NCBI GenBank assembly: GCA_958295665.1
Contig: OY282560.1
Coordinates: forward strand, 258,425,368 to 258,489,367
Origin: Tipula vernalis
Taxonomy: Eukaryota; Arthropoda; Insecta; Diptera; Tipulidae
Direction of reading: 5' to 3'
Length of the DNA stretch: 64,000 nucleotides
Position numbers and translations under genes: made by a program. Every line of letters starts with the position of its first letter. The first letter of the stretch is position 1. Shown piece by piece: positions 35,501 through 45,833 of this stretch. The notes under the pieces are model-generated. The model was given only the letters and a program-made list of their open reading frames with translations. It was not told the DNA's origin and searched no databases.

Positions 35501-36213
35501 TTTCAAGTACATACCACATACAATTTTTTGAGTTTTAGTGGTATTTGTATATAAATAATTCTTCCATCTAAAATGCAAGACAAACCTATATTGTAAGTAA
35601 AATTTTTATATGAAGAACACCAACCAAGATGCATAAATTATCCAAATGCGATTAAGGGAATTGAGTCTTATTAAAGATTAAGAGAATTTACCTTAGTAAC
35701 CAAAATTTTACAATATTGATAAATTAATTTGAATGCAAATGTATGTATGTATATTAAAGCAAAAAAAAAAAATACCTACATACTTAACTATGTACATACG
35801 TTATATCTCAAATATATACGGCGAACCCCTATATTACGTTATGTCTGCTATGTGAGATAAATCTCATTAACTTGGGTTTTTCCAATTAAATGATCAATAA
35901 CTTTCATACATTTATGAACCCTTAGAATGAATTATACAATATTCACGAAATGTGGGTTTCAATTTAAGACAATTTCACTAAACGATGGGATCTTTTGACC
36001 GAATTTGTTTTGCTAATTGGAGGTCAACTGTATACATTCAAACAACGATCATAAAATAATATTGTAGAAATTATAACAAAAGAATTGTTTTATTACATTT
36101 TCAGTGATAGGCACGCAATTAATAAATATTTCAATTTATTTTGATTGCCTAAATTAAGGCTGAAAATAATGCTTAAGAAAATCATCCAAAATGCAGTCGG
36201 AATCCCTATCCAG
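32522..36213. mobile_element. Palindromic element B, adjacent to A
   Basis: Starts TGGATAGGG at the A/B junction and ends CCCTATCCAG at 36213. It repeats element A base for base over most of its length, including the captured Harbinger pieces, but reads through the site where A has the 2.9-kb insertion (about 34920). A and B meet at a perfect mirror, GGAATCCCTATCC|TGGATAGGGATTCC. The pair therefore forms four alternating arms. Confidence 0.82.
33598..34425 (-). pseudogene. Captured Harbinger transposase fragment, copy B
   Basis: Same three exon-like pieces as copy A, in the same order and with the same frame break. One visible difference is the last base change in the LFDILEAR motif (here LFNILEAR). 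Few other differences were seen, so A and B diverged recently. Confidence 0.72.
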
Positions 36214-36724
36214 AATATTTAAATTATAATGTTCATAATCTTCTCCATCTAGCCGATTGCGTAAAGCAATTTGGACCGTTGCAAAATTTCAACGGATATA
36301 AATTTGAAAATTTTCTTCAAATTTTAAAAATAAGAATTAAAAACCCTACAAATATTTTACCTCAAATTATAAATAGACAAAAAGAACTTTGGGCAATTTA
36401 AAAAAAAACCGAACCCAAGGGGAACAACGGATTCCACATTTCCGGACTTAAGAATAGTTGTTTTCAGTTAAAGCACAACATACCCTTTAGTATTGAAAAC
36501 GTAGAAATGATATCAGGTATTGAGTGTATTGTAGGCAAACGATTCATTAATTGTGCAGATTTTTTTACTAAACCGTTCTCATCAAATGAGTACCTAAACA
36601 TATTTGAAGCTGAATTATCATCAAAGCTCGAAAAATATCCCATTGAAAATATTATCTATAAATTTATGATTTTGCCTTATAAAAATAAATTTATTTTATT
36701 TCCTATTTTGCATTCACAAGAATA
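36213..36724 (+). pseudogene. CACTA-like transposase, 3' part
   Basis: Resumes the transposase broken at 25888: EYLNYNVHNLLHLADCVKQF, then FNGYKFENFLQILKIRI and NILPQIINRQKELWAI, a stop at 36399, and in the same frame NGFHISGLKNSCFQLKHN to the end LFPILHSQE. The YNVHNLLHL.DCVK.FG stretch and the C-terminal LPYKNKFILFPILH are what I expect at the end of this transposase family. Apart from the single TAA the frame is clean. The whole gene thus carries a frameshift, two stops and a 10.3-kb insertion. Confidence 0.72.
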
Positions 36725-36799
36725 AATTAAAAATGCAAATTAATAAAAGTAAGTTAAGTGGTCATTATAAGTTAGAAGCGTATAAAACTTAAAAGATAT

Positions 36800-37334
36800 T
36801 TGATAATTTCAGATAAAGAAAACAACATGTCCCATGGACAGTCTCAAACTATATTTTGCCGAAATATCAAAAAAAGGCCAATGGTAGAAATACCCAACAG
36901 CAGCAAAAAATTAATAGACGAAGCTAATATCTTCCAAGACGACTACAATCGAGACGATTTGGATCCCTCAAATATAAAAAATTTTAAAAGGACTAATGCA
37001 GAATTTGAATCAGATTTCGAAACTGAAATGTTACTTGGTAAATTTATTTGTTGATAGTTGATATGACAACTAATAATAATAATTTTTTTATTTAAACCTT
37101 ATAGCCCCAGTGAGGAAATCGGAGTTTCAAGATGATGCTATATCTCTAAAATCGATTGAAAATTCAAATTCCGAAATAATTCTAAACAGAATAGCCAAGC
37201 TGGAGGTTGCTGTGGAGAATATTACAAGCATTTTAAACGAAATAAACAAAGGAATAAAAGAAATAAATGAGAAAATGAACAACGAAGAACTGGACACTAA
37301 AATAGTGCGATGGAAAACAGAAGTTTGTTTATAA
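36800..37334 (+). CDS. Second protein of the CACTA-like element, two exons
   Basis: Exon 1 follows a splice acceptor (GATAATTTCAG, ending near 36812). It includes MSHGQSQTIFCRNIKKRPMV and ends EMLL at 37037. The intron is 37038-37104 (67 bp, GTAAAT...TTATAG), and joining keeps the frame: ATG TTA CTT G|CC CCA GTG. Exon 2 continues RKSEFQDDAISLKS and has a likely coiled coil (residues such as ILNRIAKLEVAVENITSIL) before a stop at 37332-37334. Counted from that Met the product is about 146 residues; it may be longer if an upstream exon exists. No known domain is recognised. Position right after the transposase, in the same direction, suggests an accessory protein of the same transposon. Confidence 0.55.
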
Positions 37335-38056
37335 AAACCAGTTTTTTTATTCCCTTATACAAAAAATTTGATGATCAAGTTTTAAACTTAACACTATCCA
37401 TTTTCAGTTAAGTTTTATGTAATAAAAATTATTCGTCCAAGTTACAAACAATGTTTCGAATATAAACTTTATAAGGTGACATCTACAGATAAAGTTGGAA
37501 AAATAATAATAATTTACAGTTGAACACCTGATTTTGGATAAATGTATATAGAGTTTTAGTTACCATGGTAGATAATAAAATTGTAAGCAATGAAGTGCCA
37601 TCTAACGAAAAGTTAAGTAGTATTAAAAGTTGGCAGTCTTTTAGTTTTTATTTTGGCCACCCAAACGCGTGATCGCGTAATATAAATATAAATATTTTTG
37701 TAAATTTTTTACGGTTTCCGGTCCTACTTGTGCAAAGGATCCAATGCTAAGAGGTTTTGGGTAGTTCTTATAACACTAATTCTTAATATATACGACGACG
37801 TTTGGATAATTGTAGTCGTAATGGAAGTGCTACTTGCACCGTCTTGAGCTCTCACCCCATATCCATATATACATATCGCATAGTACCAAATCGGCTTTTC
37901 CCGCACGGGGAGTCACACTGTGCAAAATAGGGGCCTAGGACCAATATAAATTTGCTCAGGTAAAAATTTTTGACAGTGAAAAATTGTATAAAAGTCGTTT
38001 ATATTTGGAAATTCTTGTCAACAAAAAGAGTGATACTGACAATCTTAACCAAATTT
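37335..38056. other. Spacer, no gene seen
   Basis: AT-rich DNA between the CACTA-like remnant and the second gypsy element. I searched for an inverted partner of the 23827 hairpin that could mark the transposon's right end and found none here. Confidence 0.4.
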
Positions 38057-38061
38057 ATTCT

Positions 38062-38295
38062 TGTTCTATACCTAAGGGTCACAATTACCTTAATAAAACA
38101 CTTAGGTTACAAGTATATATTTATTATTTTATTCTAGGCTTTTACATTTTACGTTTTACTTCATTTGTGCACATGGCTACGTGCTTAATGATTATGTTCT
38201 TTCTTCCCATGAACATGGATGTCCAAAAAAACATCAGGGGTGTGTTTACTACCGGTAGGTAGTATGTTCACAGGGTGTGAAGTCTGTACACAACA
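38062..38295 (-). repeat. 3' LTR of the single-ORF gypsy element
   Basis: 234 bp with TG...CA ends. On the minus strand an AATAAA lies in the second half, a candidate poly(A) signal. Matches the partner LTR throughout on visual comparison. Confidence 0.96.
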
Positions 38296-38308
38296 CCTCC
38301 CCCTTTTT
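38296..38308 (-). other. Polypurine tract
   Basis: The minus strand reads AAAAAGGGGGAGG directly against the 3' LTR. This is a textbook plus-strand primer for reverse transcription. Confidence 0.9.
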
Positions 38309-38473
38309 AATTAAATTGAATTAAATGAATGTTCATTTAATTCACTTTAACAAACAAATCTTTACCTATTTCAATGTTCATTTAATTCAATTTACCAAAC
38401 TAAACCTTATCTATTACTATTACAATAATACTTAATTTCTAACATTTTCCTAATTTGAAAAATTATTAAACTT

Positions 38474-38475
<2 letters not shown>

Positions 38476-38514
<39 letters not shown>
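38476..38514. repeat. Homopolymer T run of about 37 bp
   Basis: A long T run (A run in the sense of the element) within the 3' untranslated part, flanked on both sides by ACTTTCAATT-like sequence. Its length is hard to trust in raw reads. Confidence 0.9.
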
Positions 38515-38516
<2 letters not shown>

Positions 38517-38624
38517 TTTCAATTCTATTGGTTCGATTATTTTATTTTATTTTTATTTTTGATAATACATATTACTATTACATAGTTTATAATATAATAA
38601 TTCAACAAAACTTATGAAATGCAA

Positions 38625-41600
38625 TCATTGAACGTAGTCATTCAAATACAATGGAGGTCTAACCAATCTCCCCGCTCGAGTGCGATTCTCACCCGACAAA
38701 TTTATGTTCGAGGGTATTTCTGGGACAAATGTCGACGACCGATGCGAACCCTCTGCCCCATTACTATCAGCATCACCAAACTCTGGGCTGCTGACCTCAG
38801 CCTTTAATGTTGGTTCATTTAGTGATTTTCTCAAGTGAAATTGATTTCTTCTTAAAACTCTGTTTTTTTCATTCCTAATGTAATAAGAGCGCGGAGTATT
38901 GTGGGCAGCAATTATCTTAGCGGGATACCACACTTTTGATTTATTGTCGTGTTTGTAGGTTATGTTATCACCAGACTGAAATTTCGGTCTGGGTTTTGTT
39001 CTTTTGTCATAGTATTTTTTAGATTTTTCTTGATTTTCAAGCAACTTTTCCTTTACATTAAATTCAACTACTTTTGGTTTCAATAAGTCGTTTTTCATGG
39101 GAACTTTTGTTCTGGTGGTTCGACTCATAAGAATTTGAGCGGGTGTTTTTCCGATCTGAGCTACTTGATGATTTCTATATTCTAATAACGAATACTCATA
39201 GTCTTTGTGATCATCCCGCGATTTTCGAATTAGTTGCTTTGCTATATTTACAGCTTTCTCAGCCTGTCCATTTGACCGTGGGTAATTTGGACTGGATGTT
39301 ACTATTTGAAAATCCCATTCTTTGCTAAATCGTTCGAACTCTAAAGAGGAAAACGGCATGTTATCGCAAATTAACATTTTTGGAATGCCGTGAATGGAAA
39401 AAATGTATTTTAGATGTTTTATTACATCAGCCGACTGTTTAGTTTCCAAAGGGTGAACTTCAATCCATTTTGAATAACAATCTATTAGAACCAAAAAATC
39501 CTCGACACCTATTTGCATGATATCCGCAGCTACCTTTTCAAAAGGCAAGTCAGGGACCTCGTGAGGTATAAGTGGATCCTTGGCATTTGCCGGCTGATAT
39601 TTTTCACAAACTCGACATTTTGATATGTGATTTTCAATATCAGTGTCGATGCCAGGCCAATACAAAATTTGACGGGCCCGTTGTTTTGTTTTAAATATTC
39701 CTATATGAGACTCATGCAAGAGTTCAAGCATTTGTCTCCGCAAACTATTTGGTACGATGATCCGGTTATTTAAGTATACCAGGTTTTCATCACAAAAAAT
39801 ATCATTTTTGAATTTCCAATACGGTTTCACTAACTCTGGTAGGTTTTGTTTACTCTTAGGCCAGCCTTCATGGTATACACCTATCAAAGTTGACAGTGTT
39901 TCATCCTTTATGGTTTCTTTTTGAAATAACAATTTTTTCCCTGTTGTCATATTAATGGTATGCACTATTTCATTATATTCTTGAAATTCTGACGTCGGTG
40001 CGTTAGTTAAATAGGAGCGCGATAAATGATCCGCAATGTGCATTTCTTTCCCCGGAAGGTACTCTATATCAATGTCATAAATGAGTAATTTCATTCTCAT
40101 TCTTCTCAACCTTGAAGAACTTATACTGTTAATTTCTTTTTTCATAATTCCCACGAGTGGTTTGTGATAAGAATGAACTTTAACTCTACGTCCGTAAATG
40201 TACTGGTGAAATTTAGTGCATGAAAAAATTATTGCAAGAAATTCTTTTTCTATCTGCGCATATTGTTGCTCTGCAGGCGTTAAACTTCTCGATGCATATG
40301 CTATTGGCTTACGGTTTTGCAACAACACAGATCCTAAGCCCTCTTTACTGGCATCTGTTTGAATTACTACTTCTTTATCCACATCAAATGGCTGCAAAAC
40401 CGGGGTGTTAACCAATGACTGCTTTAATTTTTTCACTGAATCTTTGTGACCGTCTAACCACAAAAATTCCGTGTTCTTTTTTAGAAGTTGCCGCAAGGGT
40501 TCCGTAATTTGGGACATGTTTGGAATGAAGCTACGAAGATAGCCTATCATTCCTAAAAAACGTTGTAATTCTTTCTGATTAACCGGATCCTTCATTTCTA
40601 CTATAGCTTTTATTCGGTCCGGATCAGTAGATATTCCTTGCTTACTAAATTTGTGTCCCATAAATTTAACTTCTTTGACTTTATATTGGATTTTATTTAT
40701 GTTAAATTTAATTCCTATCTTCTTGGCTCTTTCTATAACTAAATTTAGGTTATGGTCATGTTCGAGCTCATTTCGTCCTGTTATTAATATATCGTCAATA
40801 TAAATTACCACCCCCGGAATGTCACTAAAGTTTTGCTCGTTTAGTTTTTGAAATTCTTCCGGAGCGATGTTTATTCCGAACGGTAATCGCTTAAAACAGT
40901 AGCATCCATATGGAGAGCTAAAGGAACACAATTTTTTTGAACTGGGATCTAATTGAATTTGATAGAAACCATCTTTTAAGTCTAAGACTGTGAAATATTC
41001 CCTATCAACTAATTTTAATGTAATATCCTCCAGTTTGGGGATTTCATAATAGCTCCGTTTCAGGGCCCCATTAAGAAATTTAGGGTCAAGGCAAATTCTT
41101 AGAGATTTATCTGGCTTTTCAATCACAACCAGGTTGCTTATCCATTCGGAAGGCTCAGTTAGCGGCTCAATTATGTCTAGTTTCTGTAAGTTCTTAAGAG
41201 CAAGCTTTACTCTATCACGTATAGCAATAGGTATCCTATGAGGTGGCCTTGAAACAGGAACAGCATCATCTTTCAACGTTAATTTTAATAACTGAGGAAA
41301 TTTACCTAAACCTTTAAAGAGATTTTCATTACTTTTAATGAACGTATCCCGATCCATGGCAATTTCTTGAACCTCCTTAATTATGTTAAGACGCTTCAGT
41401 GATTTCAATCCTAGTATGGGAAAGACCTCTGAATCAACCAATAAAAATGAATCCAGTAATTCAATATTCTTAAATGTGATTCTAAGTTCCACCATTCCGA
41501 CCGGTATGATCTTTGATCCGCCGAAAGCCCTAAGTACAATATCTGTATTTTTTATGCCCCTATTTATTAAGTTAAGTTTTTTCCATGATCTCAGCGGCAA

Positions 41601-42680
41601 AATATTCACATCAGACCCCGTGTCAATCTTAAAACGGACTTCGACACCATCTATCCCAACTACTTCAAACCATCCCTTTTCACCAACGCTACTTACATTC
41701 AAACTATTCTCATTTTTAATTAAATTTTTCTCTTCATTATAATCTAATTTAACTACACCTACACTATGCAAAGATTTTTTTTCTTCTAGACAATCAATAT
41801 AATAATCCACGCCCGATTCATCTCTCTCTTCATCAAATAACTCCTGTACTTTCTTTGTTCTACAACATTTTGTAAAATGACCTCGAAAATTACATTTTTT
41901 ACATTGAAAACCGTATGCGGGACAATTTCCGCTTTGGTGTTCAGTATCGCATCGTCTACATTTATAATTTTTATTTGCAAAATTATTATTAATTGAATCA
42001 GATCTGTTATACCACTGATTTGAATGACTATTCGAACGACTACTATTGTTTTTATTAAAATTCTTATCTCTAAACGCATTATTTAAATTATTTGTGGTAC
42101 CTTTTGATTTTTGCACTAGTTCTACCGATGTTCCTGCCCGATTTTGAATATCTTCTGCTTGCTTGGAAGTTCGCTCATCATGTCTACAGATTTCGATCGT
42201 TTCATCCAGCGTTTTCTCACCTAGTTTAATCAGCTTTTCTTGTAATACTTTACTGCTTAATCCGAAGACAATTCTATCTCTTATCATTTCGTCATTAGCT
42301 GCTAAGAAGTTACAATTTTTTGCGAGCAATTTTAATTCCCTGAGAAATGGATCGAAATCCTCATCCTCTTTTTGATTTCTATTATAGAAATAATATCTTT
42401 CATATAATAGATTAGTTTTCGGCACACAATACTTTTCATAAGCATCCGTAATTTCCAACAATGTTTCAGGTGACGACTTCTCAAATTTAAATGTTTTCAG
42501 TAGCTCTTTGGCCTCATCGCCTACACAATTTTTAAATACTGCTATCTTGATTTTTTCACTTTTTACCTCATACTGTGTAGCCGTCATAAAATCATCAAAA
42601 TCTTCTTTAAACTTTTCCCAGTTTACCTGTTTGTTTCCTGTCAATCTGAGTGCACAAGGCTTGTTGAAAGTACTCTCCAT
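38625..42680 (-). CDS. gag-pol: Gag-Pol polyprotein, RNase H active-site change
   Basis: One 1,351-residue frame. The N-terminal 170 residues are Gag-like (WEKFKEDFDDFMTATQY and on). Two zinc knuckles follow (Cys241, Cys244, His248, Cys253 and Cys260, Cys263, His268, Cys272). Protease DTGSD is at 353-357, RT YIDD at 627-630, RNase H TDAS at 775-778. Integrase has His989, His992, Cys1022, Cys1025, then Asp1053, Asp1106 and Glu1141; the last gap is one residue shorter than usual (DNMPFSS). The usual TDHKPL of RNase H reads SYHKPL: Asp is Tyr at residue 838 (40167-40169). A single base would account for it. A single fused frame recalls the mag-like and K02A2.6-like gypsy groups. Confidence 0.94.
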   Translation of the reverse strand: MESTFNKPCALRLTGNKQVNWEKFKEDFDDFMTATQYEVKSEKIKIAVFKNCVGDEAKELLKTFKFEKSSPETLLEITDAYEKYCVPKTNLLYERYYFYNRNQKEDEDFDPFLRELKLLAKNCNFLAANDEMIRDRIVFGLSSKVLQEKLIKLGEKTLDETIEICRHDERTSKQAEDIQNRAGTSVELVQKSKGTTNNLNNAFRDKNFNKNNSSRSNSHSNQWYNRSDSINNNFANKNYKCRRCDTEHQSGNCPAYGFQCKKCNFRGHFTKCCRTKKVQELFDEERDESGVDYYIDCLEEKKSLHSVGVVKLDYNEEKNLIKNENSLNVSSVGEKGWFEVVGIDGVEVRFKIDTGSDVNILPLRSWKKLNLINRGIKNTDIVLRAFGGSKIIPVGMVELRITFKNIELLDSFLLVDSEVFPILGLKSLKRLNIIKEVQEIAMDRDTFIKSNENLFKGLGKFPQLLKLTLKDDAVPVSRPPHRIPIAIRDRVKLALKNLQKLDIIEPLTEPSEWISNLVVIEKPDKSLRICLDPKFLNGALKRSYYEIPKLEDITLKLVDREYFTVLDLKDGFYQIQLDPSSKKLCSFSSPYGCYCFKRLPFGINIAPEEFQKLNEQNFSDIPGVVIYIDDILITGRNELEHDHNLNLVIERAKKIGIKFNINKIQYKVKEVKFMGHKFSKQGISTDPDRIKAIVEMKDPVNQKELQRFLGMIGYLRSFIPNMSQITEPLRQLLKKNTEFLWLDGHKDSVKKLKQSLVNTPVLQPFDVDKEVVIQTDASKEGLGSVLLQNRKPIAYASRSLTPAEQQYAQIEKEFLAIIFSCTKFHQYIYGRRVKVHSYHKPLVGIMKKEINSISSSRLRRMRMKLLIYDIDIEYLPGKEMHIADHLSRSYLTNAPTSEFQEYNEIVHTINMTTGKKLLFQKETIKDETLSTLIGVYHEGWPKSKQNLPELVKPYWKFKNDIFCDENLVYLNNRIIVPNSLRRQMLELLHESHIGIFKTKQRARQILYWPGIDTDIENHISKCRVCEKYQPANAKDPLIPHEVPDLPFEKVAADIMQIGVEDFLVLIDCYSKWIEVHPLETKQSADVIKHLKYIFSIHGIPKMLICDNMPFSSLEFERFSKEWDFQIVTSSPNYPRSNGQAEKAVNIAKQLIRKSRDDHKDYEYSLLEYRNHQVAQIGKTPAQILMSRTTRTKVPMKNDLLKPKVVEFNVKEKLLENQEKSKKYYDKRTKPRPKFQSGDNITYKHDNKSKVWYPAKIIAAHNTPRSYYIRNEKNRVLRRNQFHLRKSLNEPTLKAEVSSPEFGDADSNGAEGSHRSSTFVPEIPSNINLSGENRTRAGRLVRPPLYLNDYVQ

Positions 42681-42902
42681 TTTGTATTCTGTACTTCAAC
42701 CCAAACCCACGAGTTTATTTGTATTTATGCCAGCAGCACTTTCCACTTTTACTGTTTAAATTTGCCTTTTTACTTTTATCTTAGCGTTTTACACGATTTT
42801 TATTTTTCCAATATCACTGGACTCATAACCTCACTTATTTTTTTATTTTATTTTTATTTTACAACCGCAACAAAATTATTGATGTATTATTTGTTGGAGC
42901 CA

Positions 42903-42925
42903 GGTACATAATTTCAACTGCGCCA
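42903..42925 (-). other. Primer-binding site of the single-ORF gypsy element
   Basis: Directly inside the 5' LTR the minus strand reads TGGCGCAGTTGAAATTATG. TGGCGCAGT is shared with the tRNA-Ser primer sites of Drosophila 17.6 and 297, from memory; the match does not continue, so the primer tRNA is uncertain. Confidence 0.6.
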
Positions 42926-43159
42926 TGTTCTATACCTAAGGGTCACAATTACCTTAATAAAACACTTAGGTTACAAGTATATATTTATTATTTTATTCTA
43001 GGCTTTTACATTTTACGTTTTACTTCATTTGTGCACATGGCTACGTGCTTAATGATTATGTTCTTTCTTCCCATGAACATGGATGTCCAAAAAAACATCA
43101 GGGGTGTGTTTACTACCGGTAGGTAGTATGTTCACAGGGTGTGAAGTCTGTACACAACA
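42926..43159 (-). repeat. 5' LTR of the single-ORF gypsy element
   Basis: 234 bp, the same as the 3' LTR on visual comparison. It should contain the promoter for the minus-strand transcript. Confidence 0.96.
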
Positions 43160-43261
43160 ATTCTGGCATATAAATCGTTTGTGGATACTTGAAATTTTAA
43201 ATTCAAAATGATTGTTTAGTAAAAATATTTTGATTGTAGTCGTCCATTTGAATCAATTTGT

Positions 43262-43440
43262 CGTTTATTGGTTGATTGATTGATTGATTGATTAGGATGT
43301 ACGGCCAAGCATTATAGCAGGAACTCCCGGACTCCCGGGCACACACCATACACCCTTTTACATATAACAAAACCAAGGGATAGGAAAGGATTATTAGTTG
43401 GGACAGACTCGACCCGGTTACAGACACCTAAGCGATCGAT
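43262..43440 (-). mobile_element. SINE-like fragment with a GATT tail
   Basis: A GATT microsatellite (about 43272-43292) borders GC-richer sequence containing GGATGTACGGC, ACTCCCGGACTCCCGGGC and ACCCGGTTACAG. Read on the minus strand this gives a body ending in GCCGTACATCC and an AATC-repeat tail, as some insect SINEs have. GGGTCGAGTCTG on the minus strand is a weak B box. The word GATGTACGGC also occurs in the SINE at 8690-9012. Confidence 0.4.
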
Positions 43441-44416
43441 AGTTGGTAAAATTGTTAGTAAATATATAGTATAAATAGTTAGCACAGAACAACACAATTT
43501 CTAAACTACAGCTTATTCGCTACTTAATGATCCTGGAGAGTTGATTCAAGCTAAAATTTAATTCTGAAACTAAAAATTAATTTTAATCCCTATAATAATG
43601 ATTATTTCTGGAACTATGTTATATTCTGAAAATTGAATTATTTATTAGCAAATTAAGGAAGAGAAACCTATAAATATTCTTTAAACTAAATTAATTAATA
43701 TACATTAGTGAGCAAAACACAATATATTACATATTACAAAAATTAACATTTTATGAAATCACATATGGAGACTTTCCCAATTCTAAGCTAAAAATTCTAA
43801 AAGAATATTTAAAAATTAAAAATTACTAAGGTGCGATTTAAATTCACAGCGCTTTTTATATTAGGTACAGTTATCATGTAGATAGTTAATTAATTATTTA
43901 CATACTGCAACTAGATTTAAAAATAAAAAGTTAAAAATATATATTTAACCATAAAATTAAACTAAAACTAATCAGCAATTTCCTACAGATCTAGAAAAAG
44001 GGAAATTAATAATGTTAAAGTTAATTATTTATAAAATTATATAATATAATTTAAAAATTGATTATGTTACGACGCAAAAAAGTCTAGAATCACCAATAAT
44101 TTAGTTAAGTCCTACATGTATATAAGATATTTACGAATAAAGCTCAAATAGAATTTCCCAGGTGTCTCTGAAAACTAAATTAAATTAAAAATTCACCATT
44201 ATACCATATCTTTACTACTTAATTAATAGAATTTATCTTATATAAATTAGTTAGTGATAAATAAAATAAAATAGTTATCACAAGACAATACAATTTCTAC
44301 CCTACATAACTGCTGGATGCTTGGAGTTTCTGGATGCTGAGCGAGAATTCACCAGTATTTCTGTAGCTTGGAGACGATCTAACAATTATATATAATTAAG
44401 TATAATTTATATCAGC
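43441..44416. other. AT-rich spacer, no gene seen
   Basis: Two stretches (near 43475 and 44265) share words such as AATAGTTA, CAATACAATTTCTA and CTACA. That may be an old direct duplication about 790 bp apart. Nothing else is recognisable. Confidence 0.4.
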
Positions 44417-45290
44417 TACACTATCAGACATAAATATTTGAACAAACCATAGATAAAAAAGTGTTCAAACATTTTCATCAATGCCTCAAAAATTTTTGCA
44501 ATGCAATGTAGTTCACAATATCATAGGGAATTCCCTTATCCCAGTTAACGTACGACGCAGTTCATTTAAGTAGTATAATATTTTAGTCGCCATAAATATT
44601 TGAACGAAGCAGCAACATTCACAAAAATTAATTTAAATTATGGTATAATTTAATAATAATAAAGTGATTGGTTTCAGCGTAAGATATTTTTTTGTTATTT
44701 TAGAACAAAATTTTTTTTTAAATATGTACTCAAAAATTTAATTTAAGGATTGAAAATGGGCCGCTCAAAAGAAATAGATGAAAGCTTTAAAAAATTGATA
44801 GTAAAGCATTGAAACGACAAGAAACGTATCGATATGGAGTATCAATCGGTAGGATCAGTTTCATAAAAAAGAAATTTATTGAAACGGGATCAACAAAAAA
44901 TAAGCAACGTTGTGGACGCCCACGATTTTTAACTGTGCATACTGAGTGGAAAATTGCGCGGTTAGCAAAATCAGGAACTTCAAAATCAGGTCCAGTGATT
45001 AATTCCAAATTAAATCTAAATATTTCTAATCGTAAATACAAAGAAAACTAGTTCGCCAAAACTTGAAAGCAATTATTCAAAGGAAAAAACCATTAAATTC
45101 ATAGAGAAACCGTTTTATTTTAACAAAAAAGGGCAGAGTCATATTCACACACCCAATAAATGGTTGCTGTATCCATCGAAAATTAGATTTTCCTTGCCCT
45201 TATTGGGAGTAACAACTGAAATATTCAATATTGAAGGCCTAAAAGAAATAAATTACTTTATAAGAACTAGAAACATTATTATTTAATTAA
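44417..45290 (+). pseudogene. Tc1-like transposon remnant with repeated-motif terminus
   Basis: TA at 44417 is followed by CACTATCAGACATAAATATT. The word CATAAATATTTGAAC occurs at about 44429 and again near 44592, like the paired direct repeats within the long ends of Bari and Minos-type Tc1 elements. Transposase begins MGRSKEIDESFKKLIVKH (44756) and, after frame changes, continues FIKKKFIETGSTKNKQRCGR with a GRPR AT-hook and an IARLAKSGTSKSG stretch. Those are the two DNA-binding halves; the catalytic domain is not seen, so the element is truncated or deleted on its right. Confidence 0.7.
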
Positions 45291-45320
45291 ATTTTAAAGT
45301 TACTTACTAGTAGATTACAT

Positions 45321-45430
45321 ACCGAGGCGGAAAGTATTCCATTTCTGTCGAGAAAACTTTAGTTTACCCAAAGACGTAGCCTCTAGGTGAACTAGTTTTC
45401 GAGACGGGAATGGTACTTTACGCCGAGGTT
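45321..45430. repeat. 110-bp hairpin
   Basis: ACCGAGGCGGAAAGTATTCC...GTCGAGAAAAC on the left pairs with GTTTTCGAGAC...GGAATGGTACTTT...CGCCGAGGT on the right, with few mismatches. The loop holds CAAAGACGTAGCCTCTAGG. It is more GC-rich than its surroundings. No function can be assigned. Confidence 0.7.
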
Positions 45431-45833
45431 TGTTCACTATTTTATTCACAATTAGAAGCATTTAATAAAACAAGCAACATTTTAACATAAATAAATAAAA
45501 ACCTCTCTATATCGTTTATTTTGGCAAAATATTAACACTTACTGCTGCACAATTGACATTTTATTAAATTAGTTAACAAAAGTCACACCAAATTTGCACT
45601 TGTCTTCCACGGGTTAGTAATGCTTTCACTACTGACCGATTACGTCTCACCCATTTTTTACTATTACTGGCTGCTTGAAGTGTATCCATGGAAATCGCTC
45701 ACTTTCTAACCTTTAAGAGGTTGAAAACGCTGTATGTTACCAACTGATTGTAAATAAAAAAAATGTCTATGTTGTACGGGTAGTATTTCACTCACTTTTG
45801 TTTTCATATACCTACTTACAGCGCTGAAAAAAA
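45431..45833. other. Spacer, no gene seen
   Basis: AT-rich DNA between the hairpin and the tandem array. No open frame, RNA gene or repeat was noticed. Confidence 0.4.

Larger units (their letters stand above)
38057..43164 (-). mobile_element. Young single-ORF gypsy retrotransposon
   Basis: Two 234-bp LTRs (38062-38295, 42926-43159) start TGTTCTATACC and end ACACAACA; I saw no difference between them. ATTCT stands on both outer sides (38057-38061, 43160-43164), a 5-bp target-site duplication. Internal parts in order on the minus strand: primer-binding site, one Gag-Pol frame of 1,351 residues, a polypurine tract. Identical LTRs mean a very recent insertion. Confidence 0.95.
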
